In this document: positions 1 through 8,703 of the stretch, one piece after another
Position numbering within the stretch: position 1 is the first letter of the stretch
How the letters are laid out: each line of letters starts with the position of its first letter
Source: Pseudoalteromonas rubra
GTDB lineage: Bacteria; Pseudomonadota; Gammaproteobacteria; Enterobacterales; Alteromonadaceae
Assembly: GCF_000238295.3 (NCBI RefSeq)
Contig: NZ_AHCD03000036.1
Coordinates: 62,001 to 126,000, forward strand
Reading direction: 5' to 3'
DNA: 64,000 bases
Translations under genes and position numbers: made by a program
Notes under the pieces: generated by a model
What the model saw: only the letters and a program-made list of their open reading frames with translations
What the model was told of the DNA's origin: nothing
Database searches by the model: none

Positions 1-403
1 AGCGCAAACTAAAATCGTTAAGAAACTAGGTGGTGGTATCCGTCTAGCGCTAGCTCAGTACCGTGAACTAGCGGCGTTCTCTCAGTTCGCTTCTGACCTT
101 GACGATGCAACACGTGCCCAGCTTGAGCACGGTGAGCGCGTAACAGAGCTAATGAAGCAGAAACAGTACGCACCAATGTCTGTTGCTGACATGTCTCTGT
201 CTCTATTCGCTGTTGAGAAAGGCTACCTGCAAGACATCGAAATCAACAAAGTACTTGATTTTGAAGCAAGCCTAATCGCATTCGCGAAAAGCGAATACGC
301 AGCGCTAATGACTCAAATCAATGAAACTGGTAACTACAACGCCGAGATCGAAGCGCAGCTGAAAGAACTTCTAGAGAAGTTCAAGTCTACGCAAACTTGG
401 TAA
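1..403 (+). CDS. atpA: ATP synthase F1 subunit alpha, 3' end (partial)
   Basis: C-terminal part of the F1 alpha subunit, which with beta forms the catalytic hexamer on the cytoplasmic face of the membrane. The reading frame is open from base 2 to the TAA at 401-403. The first codons read AQTKIVKKLGGGIRLALAQY, followed by RELAAFSQFASDLDDATRAQ, which is the well-conserved alpha C-terminal helical domain. The first ATG in this frame (152) is internal; the true start lies upstream of the window. Codon use is strongly biased, as expected for a highly expressed gene. It is followed by atpG, atpD and atpC in the usual gammaproteobacterial order, so the identification is firm. Confidence 0.97.
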   Translation, partial: AQTKIVKKLGGGIRLALAQYRELAAFSQFASDLDDATRAQLEHGERVTELMKQKQYAPMSVADMSLSLFAVEKGYLQDIEINKVLDFEASLIAFAKSEYAALMTQINETGNYNAEIEAQLKELLEKFKSTQTW

Positions 404-414
404 TGTGTTATGAA

Positions 415-436
415 GGTGAGTAGTTAACTACTCACC
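415..436. promoter_or_regulatory. Perfect 22-bp palindrome between atpA and atpG
   Basis: The atpA-atpG gap contains a perfect self-complementary sequence with arms GGTGAGTAGTT and AACTACTCACC. As RNA it could form a hairpin just ahead of the atpG ribosome-binding site (GGAG at 444-447). Stem-loops between atp genes are known to tune subunit stoichiometry through translation or mRNA stability; that role here is inference. No T-run follows, so it is not a typical terminator. Confidence 0.55.
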
Positions 437-455
437 CAGATTCGGAGAAAGAGTC

Positions 456-1316
456 ATGGCCAGCGGAAAAGAGATAAAAAGCAAGATCGGGAGTATCAAG
501 AATACTCAGAAGATCACCAGCGCAATGGAGATGGTTGCCGCTTCTAAAATGAAGAAGGCACAGGAACGCGTCGCGTCCAGCCGCCCATACGCTGAAAACT
601 TACGCAAAGTGATCGGTCGTATTGCTCAGGCTAACCTTGACTTCCAACACCCGTTCTTAATTGAACGTGAGGTGAAGCGAGTAGGTTACATCGTTATCTC
701 TACTGACCGTGGTCTTTGTGGCGGCTTGAACTCGAACGAGTTTAAGTATGTAGCGAAAGACGTGAAAGCGTGGAAAGAAAAGGGTGTTGATGCAACATTT
801 GCCACCCTGGGCGGCAAAGCTGCCGGTTTCTTTAAGCGTTTTGGCGGCGAGCTAGAAGCCAAAAAAGCCGGGTTAGGAGATGCGCCTTCCGTTCAGGACG
901 TAATTGGTCCTGTTAAAGTGATGCTAAAAGCATACGAAGAAGGCAAAATTGATCGCTTATTCGTTGTGTACAACAACTTTGTGAACACAATGAAGCAAGA
1001 GCCTGTTATCGATCAGTTATTACCTTTGCCAAAAGCTGAAGAAGAAGTATCAGCTCACGCTTGGGATTACTTATATGAGCCAAACCCAGAGGCGATTCTA
1101 GAGACACTACTAGTGCGCTTTATTGAGTCTCAGGTTTACCAAGGTGTAGTTGAGAATGCTGCCTCTGAGCAAGCTGCCCGTATGGTTGCGATGAAAGCCG
1201 CAACAGATAACGCAGGTGGCCTGATTGATGAGTTACAGCTGGTATACAACAAGGCGCGTCAGGCTGCAATCACACAAGAAATCAGTGAGATTGTATCTGG
1301 TTCAGCTGCCGTGTAA
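456..1316 (+). CDS. atpG: ATP synthase F1 subunit gamma
   Basis: Central rotor shaft of F1, 286 aa, the normal length for the family. The N-terminal coiled-coil helix is visible at residues 1-45 (MASGKEIKSKIGSIKNTQKI, then TSAMEMVAASKMKKAQ), a Rossmann-like middle part includes STDRGLCGGLNS near residue 82, and the C-terminal helix near residue 240 contains ARMVAMKAATDNAG. These are hallmark gamma motifs. The ATG at 456 is preceded by GGAGAAAGAGTC, a good ribosome-binding site. It lies in the atp operon between atpA and atpD. Nothing is unusual apart from the palindrome upstream. Confidence 0.97.
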   Translation: MASGKEIKSKIGSIKNTQKITSAMEMVAASKMKKAQERVASSRPYAENLRKVIGRIAQANLDFQHPFLIEREVKRVGYIVISTDRGLCGGLNSNEFKYVAKDVKAWKEKGVDATFATLGGKAAGFFKRFGGELEAKKAGLGDAPSVQDVIGPVKVMLKAYEEGKIDRLFVVYNNFVNTMKQEPVIDQLLPLPKAEEEVSAHAWDYLYEPNPEAILETLLVRFIESQVYQGVVENAASEQAARMVAMKAATDNAGGLIDELQLVYNKARQAAITQEISEIVSGSAAV

Positions 1317-1348
1317 CGCTTCGGCAAAGTTTAACGAGAGGAATAGAC

Positions 1349-2734
1349 ATGAGTTTAGGTAAGGTCGTCCAAATTATCGGCGCCGTTGTGGACATCGAGT
1401 TCCCACAAGACAACGTGCCAGCCGTATATGACGCACTAAAAGTTACAGAAGGCGACCTGGCTGGTTTGACACTAGAAGTGCAACAGCAGCTAGGTGGCGG
1501 TGTGGTACGTGGTATCGCACTAGGTAGTACTGACGGTCTGCGCCGTGGTACTTCAGTAGAAGGTACAGCTGAGCCAATCAAGGTTCCAGTTGGTACAGCA
1601 ACACTTGGTCGTATCATGAACGTACTGGGTGACGCAATTGATGAAGCCGGCCCAATCGGTGAAGAAGAGCGTTGGTCAATCCACCGCGCTGCACCTTCAT
1701 ACGAAGAGCAAAGCAGCTCAGTTGAGCTACTTGAAACAGGTATCAAGGTAATCGACCTTGTATGTCCGTTCGCTAAGGGTGGTAAAGTTGGTCTGTTCGG
1801 TGGTGCTGGTGTAGGTAAAACCGTAAACATGATGGAACTTATCCGTAACATCGCAATCGAGCACAGCGGTTACTCTGTATTCGCCGGTGTTGGTGAGCGT
1901 ACTCGTGAGGGTAATGACTTCTACCATGAGATGAACGACTCAAACGTACTAGACAAAGTATCGCTAGTATACGGTCAGATGAACGAGCCACCGGGTAACC
2001 GTCTGCGTGTTGCTCTGACTGGTCTGACTATGGCAGAGAAGTTCCGTGACGAAGGTCGTGACGTACTGTTCTTCGTAGATAACATCTACCGTTACACGCT
2101 GGCGGGTACTGAGGTATCTGCACTACTAGGTCGTATGCCTTCAGCGGTAGGTTATCAGCCAACTCTTGCAGAAGAGATGGGTGTACTACAGGAGCGTATC
2201 GCATCTACTAAGACTGGTTCAATCACGTCAATCCAGGCCGTATACGTACCTGCGGATGACTTGACTGACCCGTCACCAGCAACGACGTTCGCGCACCTTG
2301 ATGCAACCGTTGTACTTTCACGTGATATCGCGTCTCTAGGTATCTACCCTGCGGTAGACCCACTAGATTCAACATCTCGTCAGCTTGACCCGCTAGTAAT
2401 CGGTAACGAGCACTACGAGACTGCACGTGGCGTTCAGACTGTACTTCAGCGTTATAAAGAGCTGAAAGACATCATCGCAATTCTAGGTATGGACGAGCTA
2501 TCTGATGAAGATAAGCAAGTTGTATCTCGTGCACGTAAAATCCAGCGTTTCCTGTCTCAGCCGTTCTTCGTTGCTGAGGTATTCACAGGTGCACCTGGTA
2601 AATACGTTTCACTGAAAGACACTATTTCTGGCTTCAAAGGCATCTTAAACGGTGAATACGATGACATGCCAGAGCAGGCTTTCTACATGGTTGGCTCAAT
2701 CGACGAAGCGATCGAAAAAGCCAAAAACATGTAA
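1349..2734 (+). CDS. atpD: ATP synthase F1 subunit beta
   Basis: Catalytic subunit of F1, 461 aa, the usual length. It has the Walker A P-loop GGAGVGKT near residue 151, the catalytic segment GERTREGNDFYHEM near 180, Walker B-type VLFFVDNIYRYT near 240 and the conserved LAEEMGVLQERI. ATP synthesis takes place at the alpha/beta interfaces. The start ATG follows GAGAGGAATAGAC. Codon use is strongly biased. It sits 32 bp after atpG and 13 bp before atpC, so it is part of one operon. Confidence 0.98.
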   Translation: MSLGKVVQIIGAVVDIEFPQDNVPAVYDALKVTEGDLAGLTLEVQQQLGGGVVRGIALGSTDGLRRGTSVEGTAEPIKVPVGTATLGRIMNVLGDAIDEAGPIGEEERWSIHRAAPSYEEQSSSVELLETGIKVIDLVCPFAKGGKVGLFGGAGVGKTVNMMELIRNIAIEHSGYSVFAGVGERTREGNDFYHEMNDSNVLDKVSLVYGQMNEPPGNRLRVALTGLTMAEKFRDEGRDVLFFVDNIYRYTLAGTEVSALLGRMPSAVGYQPTLAEEMGVLQERIASTKTGSITSIQAVYVPADDLTDPSPATTFAHLDATVVLSRDIASLGIYPAVDPLDSTSRQLDPLVIGNEHYETARGVQTVLQRYKELKDIIAILGMDELSDEDKQVVSRARKIQRFLSQPFFVAEVFTGAPGKYVSLKDTISGFKGILNGEYDDMPEQAFYMVGSIDEAIEKAKNM

Positions 2735-2747
2735 TTAGGGGGTTGTT

Positions 2748-3164
2748 ATGGCAATGACAGTACGCCTTGACGTAGTGAGCGCTGAAAAGAGTTTGTACTC
2801 TGGTGACGTGACTGCGATCCAAGTGACAGGTAGTGAAGGTGAGCTGGGTATTCACCCGGGTCACGCACCACTACTGACTGGCCTAAAACCTGGTATGGTA
2901 CGTTTAGTAACAGAAGATAAAACTGAAGAGTTTATCTATGTTGCAGGTGGTACGCTGGAAGTTCAACCTAAGACCGTAACTGTCCTTGCTGACGTTGCGA
3001 TCCGTGCGGAAGAAATTGACGAGCAAGCTGCTGAAGAAGCTAAACGTGAAGCGGAAGCGCAATTGGCTTCAGGCACTGCAGGCGAGCTGGATTACCAGCA
3101 AGCTGCCATGCAGCTTGAAGAAGCCCTTGCTCAGCTACGTCTTCTACGCCAGCTGCGCAAATAA
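2748..3164 (+). CDS. atpC: ATP synthase F1 subunit epsilon
   Basis: Rotor and inhibitory subunit, 138 aa. An N-terminal beta-sandwich (MTVRLDVVSAEKSLYSGDVT, later GELGIHPGHAPLLTGLKPG) is followed by a C-terminal helical hairpin rich in Glu/Ala (residues ~85-138), which is the full two-domain epsilon architecture. The ATG at 2748 has the upstream sequence AGGGGGTT. It is the last gene of the atp operon and is followed by a strong terminator. Confidence 0.97.
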   Translation: MAMTVRLDVVSAEKSLYSGDVTAIQVTGSEGELGIHPGHAPLLTGLKPGMVRLVTEDKTEEFIYVAGGTLEVQPKTVTVLADVAIRAEEIDEQAAEEAKREAEAQLASGTAGELDYQQAAMQLEEALAQLRLLRQLRK

Positions 3165-3183
3165 GCAGCCACCTATCTGGTTT

Positions 3184-3213
3184 AAAAAACCCACGCACTG
3201 CGTGGGTTTTTTT
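3184..3213 (+). terminator. Rho-independent terminator of the atp operon
   Basis: Stem CCCACGC / GCGTGGG (3190-3196 and 3200-3206) with loop ACT, preceded by an A-run and followed by TTTTTTT. It lies 20 bp after the atpC stop codon. The A and T flanks would also allow it to work on the opposite strand. Confidence 0.93.
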
Positions 3214-3556
3214 ATGCCTGGTCAATCGACCTGCTTCTATATCCACCTTTCATTTCAGCCAGTGGCACCCTGTCGTACACTGTGCGCCTAGTGCTTATTT
3301 GGCACTGATAATCTGCAGCTCACATAAGCTGAATGGTAGAAAATGCTTCAATGTGCTGTTTCGTGTACTCGTTCAGTTGTTGCCAGAGCGACAGACTGGC
3401 TCACTGTGTTATTTTTAACTCTATGTTTATTATGCTAATGATTGCTTGGTCACACGTCGTTGCATGAGGTAACAACACTTCACTTCTCAAATCTCATCCA
3501 GGTTCTCTAGACTCACGCAAACACGTAAGAAGAAATGTGAATTATGGGGATCAACA
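3214..3556. other. Intergenic region between atpC and the efflux operon
   Basis: About 340 bp with no supportable reading frame, RNA gene or long repeat. The last ~100 bp, AT-rich with TTGCATGAGG and similar stretches, presumably carries the promoter of the adaptor/RND operon, but I cannot point to a convincing -35/-10 pair. This is where the accessory block begins. Confidence 0.5.
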
Positions 3557-4621
3557 ATGATGAAAAATTTAACGCACCGGGTCGGGCTGATTCTATTGCT
3601 ACTGGCATCTCACCATGCCCTGGCTGAGCGGATAGTGACGACTGCCAGGGTTATCGAGAATCACCGAGGGATAACCAGTGAATTAGTGGCTGAGGTCGTC
3701 GACTCTGACGCAACGGTCCTTTCAAGTTACACCAGCGCACATGTCGTGAAGATTAAAAAGGCCGGTGAGCGCGTCAATGCGGGTGACACAATCGCTCAGC
3801 TAGACACCCAGTTTCTGGTCTTATCCGAGCAAAAGAAGCGCTATGAGATCCGCCAGACTGAGGTTCAGGTCGGGTATTTAAGTGTGGAACTTAAGCGGCT
3901 GGAAACCTTATCGCAAACACAAAGTGTCAACCGCTCTGAGCTGGACCAAATAACCTATGAGCTGGCGACGGCAAAAACCAAGTTATCCGAGCTGGAAATC
4001 AGCTTAACCGAAATCCAACGACATATCGCACTGAGTACAATCCGGGCGACGGGCAGTGGGTTTGTCGCCGAGACTTTTGTCCGCAGGGGGGAATATGTTC
4101 AGCAAGGTGATGCAATCGCCAGAGTGAATAGTTTTGATGACATTGAACTGTCCAGCCAGTTGCCTATCGAGCTGTTGGATCATATAGATGAACATGCTGA
4201 GCTGATCATCGAGAGCGAGCTACAAAGACCTAAACGTATAGGGATTGCAAAACTGGCCAGGGTTGTGCCTGAGGTAAGTGTTGGTACGGGTGCCGTTACC
4301 TTATTTGTTGAGCCTGAGCAGGCATTGAAAAAGCACTTAGTGCTGGGTTCCAACCTGACTATCACACTTAAAATTAGCATTCCAGATAGCCTGGTGATCC
4401 CAGGAGACGCACTGATCCCCAGAGGCGAAGATAGTTTCGTTTATAAATTGAAGGCCGATAGCTCGGTGGAGAAGGCCGCTGTGAAAGTGCTGGCAGGGGT
4501 GAATGGCAACTATGTCGTGACCGGGGCGCTGTCTGCTGGCGAAGTGGTGGTTACGCGTGGCGGATTGGGTCTCAAGCCCGGAGATGTTGTTAAAGTGGAT
4601 GAAAGGGTGGCTCAGTTATGA
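3557..4621 (+). CDS. RND efflux periplasmic adaptor (membrane fusion protein)
   Basis: A 354-aa HlyD/AcrA-type adaptor that would link an inner-membrane RND pump to a TolC-like outer-membrane channel. It begins with a signal peptide (MMKNLTHRVGLILLLLASHH, cleavage after ALA). A split lipoyl/barrel-sandwich domain follows (VVKIKKAGERVNAGDTIAQL near residue 70, and later GSGFVAETFVRRGEYVQQGD near 165) around an alpha-helical hairpin (~90-160). Beta-barrel and membrane-proximal domains complete it, including the late motif VVTRGGLGLKPGDVV. The stop codon overlaps the start of the RND gene (ATGA), so the two are translationally coupled. No outer-membrane factor gene is present, so TolC must come from elsewhere. 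The substrate is unknown. Confidence 0.88.
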   Translation: MMKNLTHRVGLILLLLASHHALAERIVTTARVIENHRGITSELVAEVVDSDATVLSSYTSAHVVKIKKAGERVNAGDTIAQLDTQFLVLSEQKKRYEIRQTEVQVGYLSVELKRLETLSQTQSVNRSELDQITYELATAKTKLSELEISLTEIQRHIALSTIRATGSGFVAETFVRRGEYVQQGDAIARVNSFDDIELSSQLPIELLDHIDEHAELIIESELQRPKRIGIAKLARVVPEVSVGTGAVTLFVEPEQALKKHLVLGSNLTITLKISIPDSLVIPGDALIPRGEDSFVYKLKADSSVEKAAVKVLAGVNGNYVVTGALSAGEVVVTRGGLGLKPGDVVKVDERVAQL

Positions 4622-7600
4622 ATCACGCAATATTGAAAAGCCCTCACTATGTGGTGAGCTTTTTCCTCGTCATTATTATTCTGGGTATCACGGCCATACC
4701 CAAGTTACCGGTTCAGTTGCTTCCTGATATTGGTGAGGATCGGATAGTGGTGGGGAACTTCTGGCCTGGTGCCTCTCCTATGGAAATGGAGCGGCAAATT
4801 GTCGAGCCTGTTGAAGAGCTACTCAGTAAGGTCCCGGGTGTGTTGCGGTATGAAACGGATACTGGAACAGGTTTTGCCTGGGTTAATATGACCTTCCAGC
4901 CAGGTACGGATATGCAGGAGGCATACATCGAAGTCATCGATAAGATGAATCAATTCAATACACGCCCAAATACCGCACTTGAGCCGATCATTCAGAACAA
5001 GTCCAAAGACAATAAAGGCAGTATTGCGGGCTTGGTGCTGTTTCCCAATGGCGCTGGTGTCACAGCAGATAGAAGCTTATACACAGACGTATTTGAAAAG
5101 TTTGTCAGGCCGCGGATCCTGGCAATCCCAGGGATCAGTAATCTGTCACCTTTGGCGTCAACCGAGCAACGCATTGATATTATTTTTGATCCTGAAAAGT
5201 TGGCGAAGTATGCGCTGACAATAGACCAGATGCTTAACTTGCTGCGTAACTCGCTGGATCAAAGTGTGGGCATTGTTGAGCAGGGTACACGTAATTTTGC
5301 GGTGCGATTTGAAGGGCGGCGAGACATTGCTGAGCTAAATGGGCTGGTCATCGCCAAAAATGAACAAAAGGTCGTGACCCTGGGGGATGTGGCGTACATT
5401 GAGAACGCGTTCGTCACAGATTCTTCCCCTGTGTATTGGAAGCGTCAGCAGGCTTTTTATGTCAGTGTCAACGCTGCCAATGGTTCGAATGCCCTGGCGT
5501 CACTGGCACAGCTGAAGCAGGTGATCACGGAATTGAATACAACGGTACTGCCAGAGTTAGGTGTGCAGGTCGAACTGACCAAAGATGATTCAAAAACCAT
5601 TAAGAGTGCCGTGGCGATGGTGCAAAATAACCTGATCCTCGGGGTTATTCTGTCGACTTTAATCCTGTTCTTATTTGTCCGAAAATTACCCGTGATAGCC
5701 ATGATCTTTGTCAGTCTGCCGATTTCGATATTGGCGACATTTTTGGCTATGCAAATGCTAGGACGAACCTTCAACGTCATTTCTCTGGCGGGTATTGCGC
5801 TGTCCACCGGGATGATCCTGGATGCCGCCATTGTGGTGGTTGAAACGGCGGTTCGGTACCGTGAACAAGGTGAAAAAACACTCGATGCAGTGCGAAAAAC
5901 CATGTCAGAAGTATCGGGTGCGCTGGTGAACTCTGTTGTATCGAGCATCATAGTGTTTGCGCCGATCCTGTTAATGCAAAGTGCAGAAGGCAAACTATTC
6001 CATGATCTGGCGATTACCATTTCGTCTGCGTTGGGTGCCTCTTTGTTTGTTGCGCTACTCTTGCTGCCTTTGTTGCTGCGTTATTTATTGCCCATCATTC
6101 AAGTACAAAATACAACCGGTGGATTTGTCGAACGTGTTTCGGCTTATCTGGCCAATATGGTGGTCAGCACACGCAGCCGGGTGGTCATGTTAGTTGTGTT
6201 AGTGTTGCTTCCTCTGATTGGCTTGATCTTATTGGCGCCAAAATTAAACATTCTGCCACAGGTTGAAGGCACACGGGTCAACGTGTCTGTAAGTGTGAAT
6301 CAGAGTATGAATAATGAGGCTCTGACGCGAGAGTTATTGATGCCTGTTAACCGGCTAATCGAGGCAAGTCAGGAGCATAATGACGGACCGCAGGTTGAGA
6401 AGTTCCTGTCTTTTGTTTCAGGCAGTTCATCGATTCAGTTGGTACTTTATCCCACCGATCCCGCACGTGCCGAGGAACTGAAAACATGGGCTACCGAGAC
6501 GCTACAGAGCGAATTTGTACATGCTAATGTGTATGCGAGTTTTAACTCGTTACTTGGATTTGGTTTGTCGACCAATCGACGGGTGACCATCGATTTTACC
6601 GGGACCTCATTGGATGATTTACAAATCATTGGCCGTGAGATTTACGAGCACCTTAACACCCATATGGGATATGCTAACCCCTGGAGCAACACCCCTTTAT
6701 ACAATGATGATCCACAGATTATCTTCACACCCAAAGACAATCAGCTGCTGGAGCTTGGTGAGTCTCAATATAACCTGTCACAAAAGCTTCGGGCATTAAC
6801 TGATGGGGTGTATATTGGTGAATACTCCAACGGCACAAAGAACTTACCTATCTATATCAAGGGAGAAGACTGGCGGGCCATTAACCATGTGATGGATACA
6901 CCGCTTTACTTTCCATTAGAAAATGAGGTCACTCTGCTACGCACTCTGGTTGATTATGAGCTGGATGTAGGTCCGAGCTCATTGTATCGGCTGAACGGGT
7001 TCCGCACGTTGTCTATCAATGTGACTCCGCCGCCGAGTATGCCTTTGTCGTCATTTATTGAGGACTTAAAGGTGCAAGTGACGCCGATCATTGACGCGCA
7101 TATGCCAGAATCCGTATCAGTGTCGTATCGCGGCAGCGCAAGTAAACTGAATGCCCTTATTTCAGATATGCTGCAACAGTTTAGCTTTGCCATGCTGATA
7201 CTGTTTCTGCTGGTATCCGGCTGGTTTAAATCATTCAGAAACGGGTTGGCAATTATGTTGTCGCTGCCCATCGCACTGATTGGTGGCATGCTGGCACTGA
7301 ATGTGGTCAATCTGGTGAGCTACCAACCGCTGGATGTGATCTCCATGATGGGATTCATTATTCTCATTGGTCTGGTGATTAACAATGCGATTTTATTTGT
7401 CGGGCATTTTAACGAACTAGATAGCAACCGCTTTTCTGTCAGTGAAAAAATCCAGTCCGCGATCAAGTCGCGAGCAAGACCCATTTACATGAGTACTTTG
7501 ACCAGTATTTTTGGCATGTTGCCATTGGCTTTGATACCTGGTGTGGGGTCGGAAATTTATCGAGGTCTGGCGATTGTGATTGTGGGGGGCATGACTTTTA

Positions 7601-7704
7601 GCGCCCTGTTCTCGCTATCCGTGATGGCCGCCTTGCTCAGCTTGCCAATTTTTACCCGGAATGAATCTGAATATGAGGCTACCCGGCCTGTCGAAACCAC
7701 TTAA
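4618..7704 (+). CDS. RND superfamily efflux transporter (inner-membrane pump)
   Basis: A 1028-aa proton-driven pump with the full RND layout: TM1 at the N-terminus (VVSFFLVIIILGITAIPKLP), a large periplasmic loop, a block of six TMs (~330-540), TM7 and a second loop, and a final TM block (~855-1010). Typical family sequences include PDIGEDRIVVGNFWPGASP and, in TM4, GIALSTGMILDAAIVVVE with the membrane-embedded acidic residue. It overlaps the adaptor gene by 4 bp. A strong terminator follows. RND pumps take up substrate from the periplasm or outer leaflet, so it could export the periplasmic products encoded next door (peptides at 8196-8895 or the NRPS product); that link is inference. Confidence 0.92.
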   Translation: MNHAILKSPHYVVSFFLVIIILGITAIPKLPVQLLPDIGEDRIVVGNFWPGASPMEMERQIVEPVEELLSKVPGVLRYETDTGTGFAWVNMTFQPGTDMQEAYIEVIDKMNQFNTRPNTALEPIIQNKSKDNKGSIAGLVLFPNGAGVTADRSLYTDVFEKFVRPRILAIPGISNLSPLASTEQRIDIIFDPEKLAKYALTIDQMLNLLRNSLDQSVGIVEQGTRNFAVRFEGRRDIAELNGLVIAKNEQKVVTLGDVAYIENAFVTDSSPVYWKRQQAFYVSVNAANGSNALASLAQLKQVITELNTTVLPELGVQVELTKDDSKTIKSAVAMVQNNLILGVILSTLILFLFVRKLPVIAMIFVSLPISILATFLAMQMLGRTFNVISLAGIALSTGMILDAAIVVVETAVRYREQGEKTLDAVRKTMSEVSGALVNSVVSSIIVFAPILLMQSAEGKLFHDLAITISSALGASLFVALLLLPLLLRYLLPIIQVQNTTGGFVERVSAYLANMVVSTRSRVVMLVVLVLLPLIGLILLAPKLNILPQVEGTRVNVSVSVNQSMNNEALTRELLMPVNRLIEASQEHNDGPQVEKFLSFVSGSSSIQLVLYPTDPARAEELKTWATETLQSEFVHANVYASFNSLLGFGLSTNRRVTIDFTGTSLDDLQIIGREIYEHLNTHMGYANPWSNTPLYNDDPQIIFTPKDNQLLELGESQYNLSQKLRALTDGVYIGEYSNGTKNLPIYIKGEDWRAINHVMDTPLYFPLENEVTLLRTLVDYELDVGPSSLYRLNGFRTLSINVTPPPSMPLSSFIEDLKVQVTPIIDAHMPESVSVSYRGSASKLNALISDMLQQFSFAMLILFLLVSGWFKSFRNGLAIMLSLPIALIGGMLALNVVNLVSYQPLDVISMMGFIILIGLVINNAILFVGHFNELDSNRFSVSEKIQSAIKSRARPIYMSTLTSIFGMLPLALIPGVGSEIYRGLAIVIVGGMTFSALFSLSVMAALLSLPIFTRNESEYEATRPVETT

Positions 7705-7732
7705 TTCTTCATACGTTGTTGTTGAACCCGTC

Positions 7733-7761
7733 AAGGCCACCTGATCCAGGTGGCCTTTTTT
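7733..7761 (+). terminator. Terminator after the RND gene
   Basis: Perfect 11-bp stem AAGGCCACCTG / CAGGTGGCCTT with loop ATC, followed by a T-run. It separates the pump operon from the small-peptide genes, which must therefore have their own promoter. Confidence 0.93.
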
Positions 7762-8195
7762 GTGTATGTCAAAGCGGTTGAAAAATGCATGCACTCAGAC
7801 GTAATGCGCAAGGGAGTGTTGCTGATTAATTGAGCAATATTAAAAAGCAGCGGAAAAATCTGGGTGATCAGATAGGGATTTTCAGAGCCTCGGTCGAATT
7901 TCTGAGTAGTGATTAAAAAAAAGCCTGTGACTATTCGCTATCAAGTGAGAAAAAACTTGCCATGTTCTTTAAAAAATCATTCAACGCGACATAACTTTTC
8001 TATCCATGGTTATGATTTTTAATGTTTTATTTTTTGTTCCTGAGGTGTGCAAAGCGAAATAATGCGTAGTCATGAATGGTGGCGTGGTAAATGAAACAAT
8101 TGGGCTTAAAGTAGATTCCATCAACTCGGGGCACAACGATAAACATCGAAAGCGCACCTTAAAAATTATAAAACTTAAATAATAAGGACACTAAA
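7762..8195 (+). promoter_or_regulatory. AT-rich leader region of the CxSFPHCWP peptide genes
   Basis: About 430 bp without a supportable gene. It is AT-rich, especially 7905-8040, and lies between a terminator and the first peptide gene, so the peptide promoter should be in it. The ribosome-binding site AATAAGGAC (8181-8189) precedes the first ATG. I cannot fix a single -35/-10 pair with confidence. The stretch TGAGAAAAAACTT at ~7947 loosely resembles the 13-mer found upstream of two RiPP precursor genes, but the match is partial. Confidence 0.4.
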
Positions 8196-8375
8196 ATGCT
8201 ATCTACTTTAAAAACACTCACACTGGCTACTTTACTTACCCTTACAGCTGTTTCAGTAAACGCATCTGAACAAAACACCAACAATGTACAACAGACGTCT
8301 GTATCTGAAAGTGTTGATGTCTTCCCTGCATGTGCGAGCTTTCCACATTGTTGGCCAACGCACACAGGTGAATAA
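8196..8375 (+). CDS. Exported small peptide 1 with C-terminal CxSFPHCWP motif
   Basis: A 59-aa product too short for many gene callers. A Sec-type signal peptide spans residues 1-23 (MLSTLKTLTLATLLTLTAVS, then VNA as the likely cleavage site). A polar Gln/Ser/Val-rich spacer follows, and the C-terminus reads FPACASFPHCWPTHTGE. Two Cys spaced C-x5-C could form a 7-residue disulfide ring or bind a metal. The ATG has a good ribosome-binding site (AAGGAC). It is the first of three tandem genes whose products share this C-terminus but little else, which marks the motif as the functional part. I recognise no described family. A secreted signal, toxin, metallophore or bacteriocin-like peptide are all possible. 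Confidence 0.82.
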   Translation: MLSTLKTLTLATLLTLTAVSVNASEQNTNNVQQTSVSESVDVFPACASFPHCWPTHTGE

Positions 8376-8436
8376 TAAATAATCAACAAGAAAAAACATT
8401 GTATCAGATCAAAAAACAGCAAATCAGGGGCTAATT

Positions 8437-8631
8437 ATGAAAACAACAATTAAATCAACAGTATTAATGGCATCAACAATTGCAGCAGCATTACTGGCCA
8501 TGAGCCATACAGCAAGCGCAGCAGAGTCACACGATGGACAGGTCTATGCACAACTCAGCGATATTGTTATTGTCCCTGGTTGTGCAAGCTTTCCGCACTG
8601 CTGGCCAGAAGTAGAAACCAGCGGCGACTGA
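8437..8631 (+). CDS. Exported small peptide 2 with C-terminal CxSFPHCWP motif
   Basis: A 64-aa product. The signal peptide is MKTTIKSTVLMASTIAAALL followed by AMSHTASA, cleaved near residue 28. The mature part is about 36 aa, acidic, with the end VPGCASFPHCWPEVETSGD. The core CASFPHCWP is identical to peptide 1 although the leaders and spacers differ. The ribosome-binding site is AGGGGC, upstream of ATTATG. It lies 61 bp after peptide 1 in the same direction with no terminator between, so the three genes are probably co-transcribed. Function unknown. Confidence 0.85.
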   Translation: MKTTIKSTVLMASTIAAALLAMSHTASAAESHDGQVYAQLSDIVIVPGCASFPHCWPEVETSGD

Positions 8632-8703
8632 TAGTTAGGTAGTTCAAAACAATTTATAAGACAGAAATAATAAACAATAAACAGAAATAACAAAGGATAT
8701 AGC

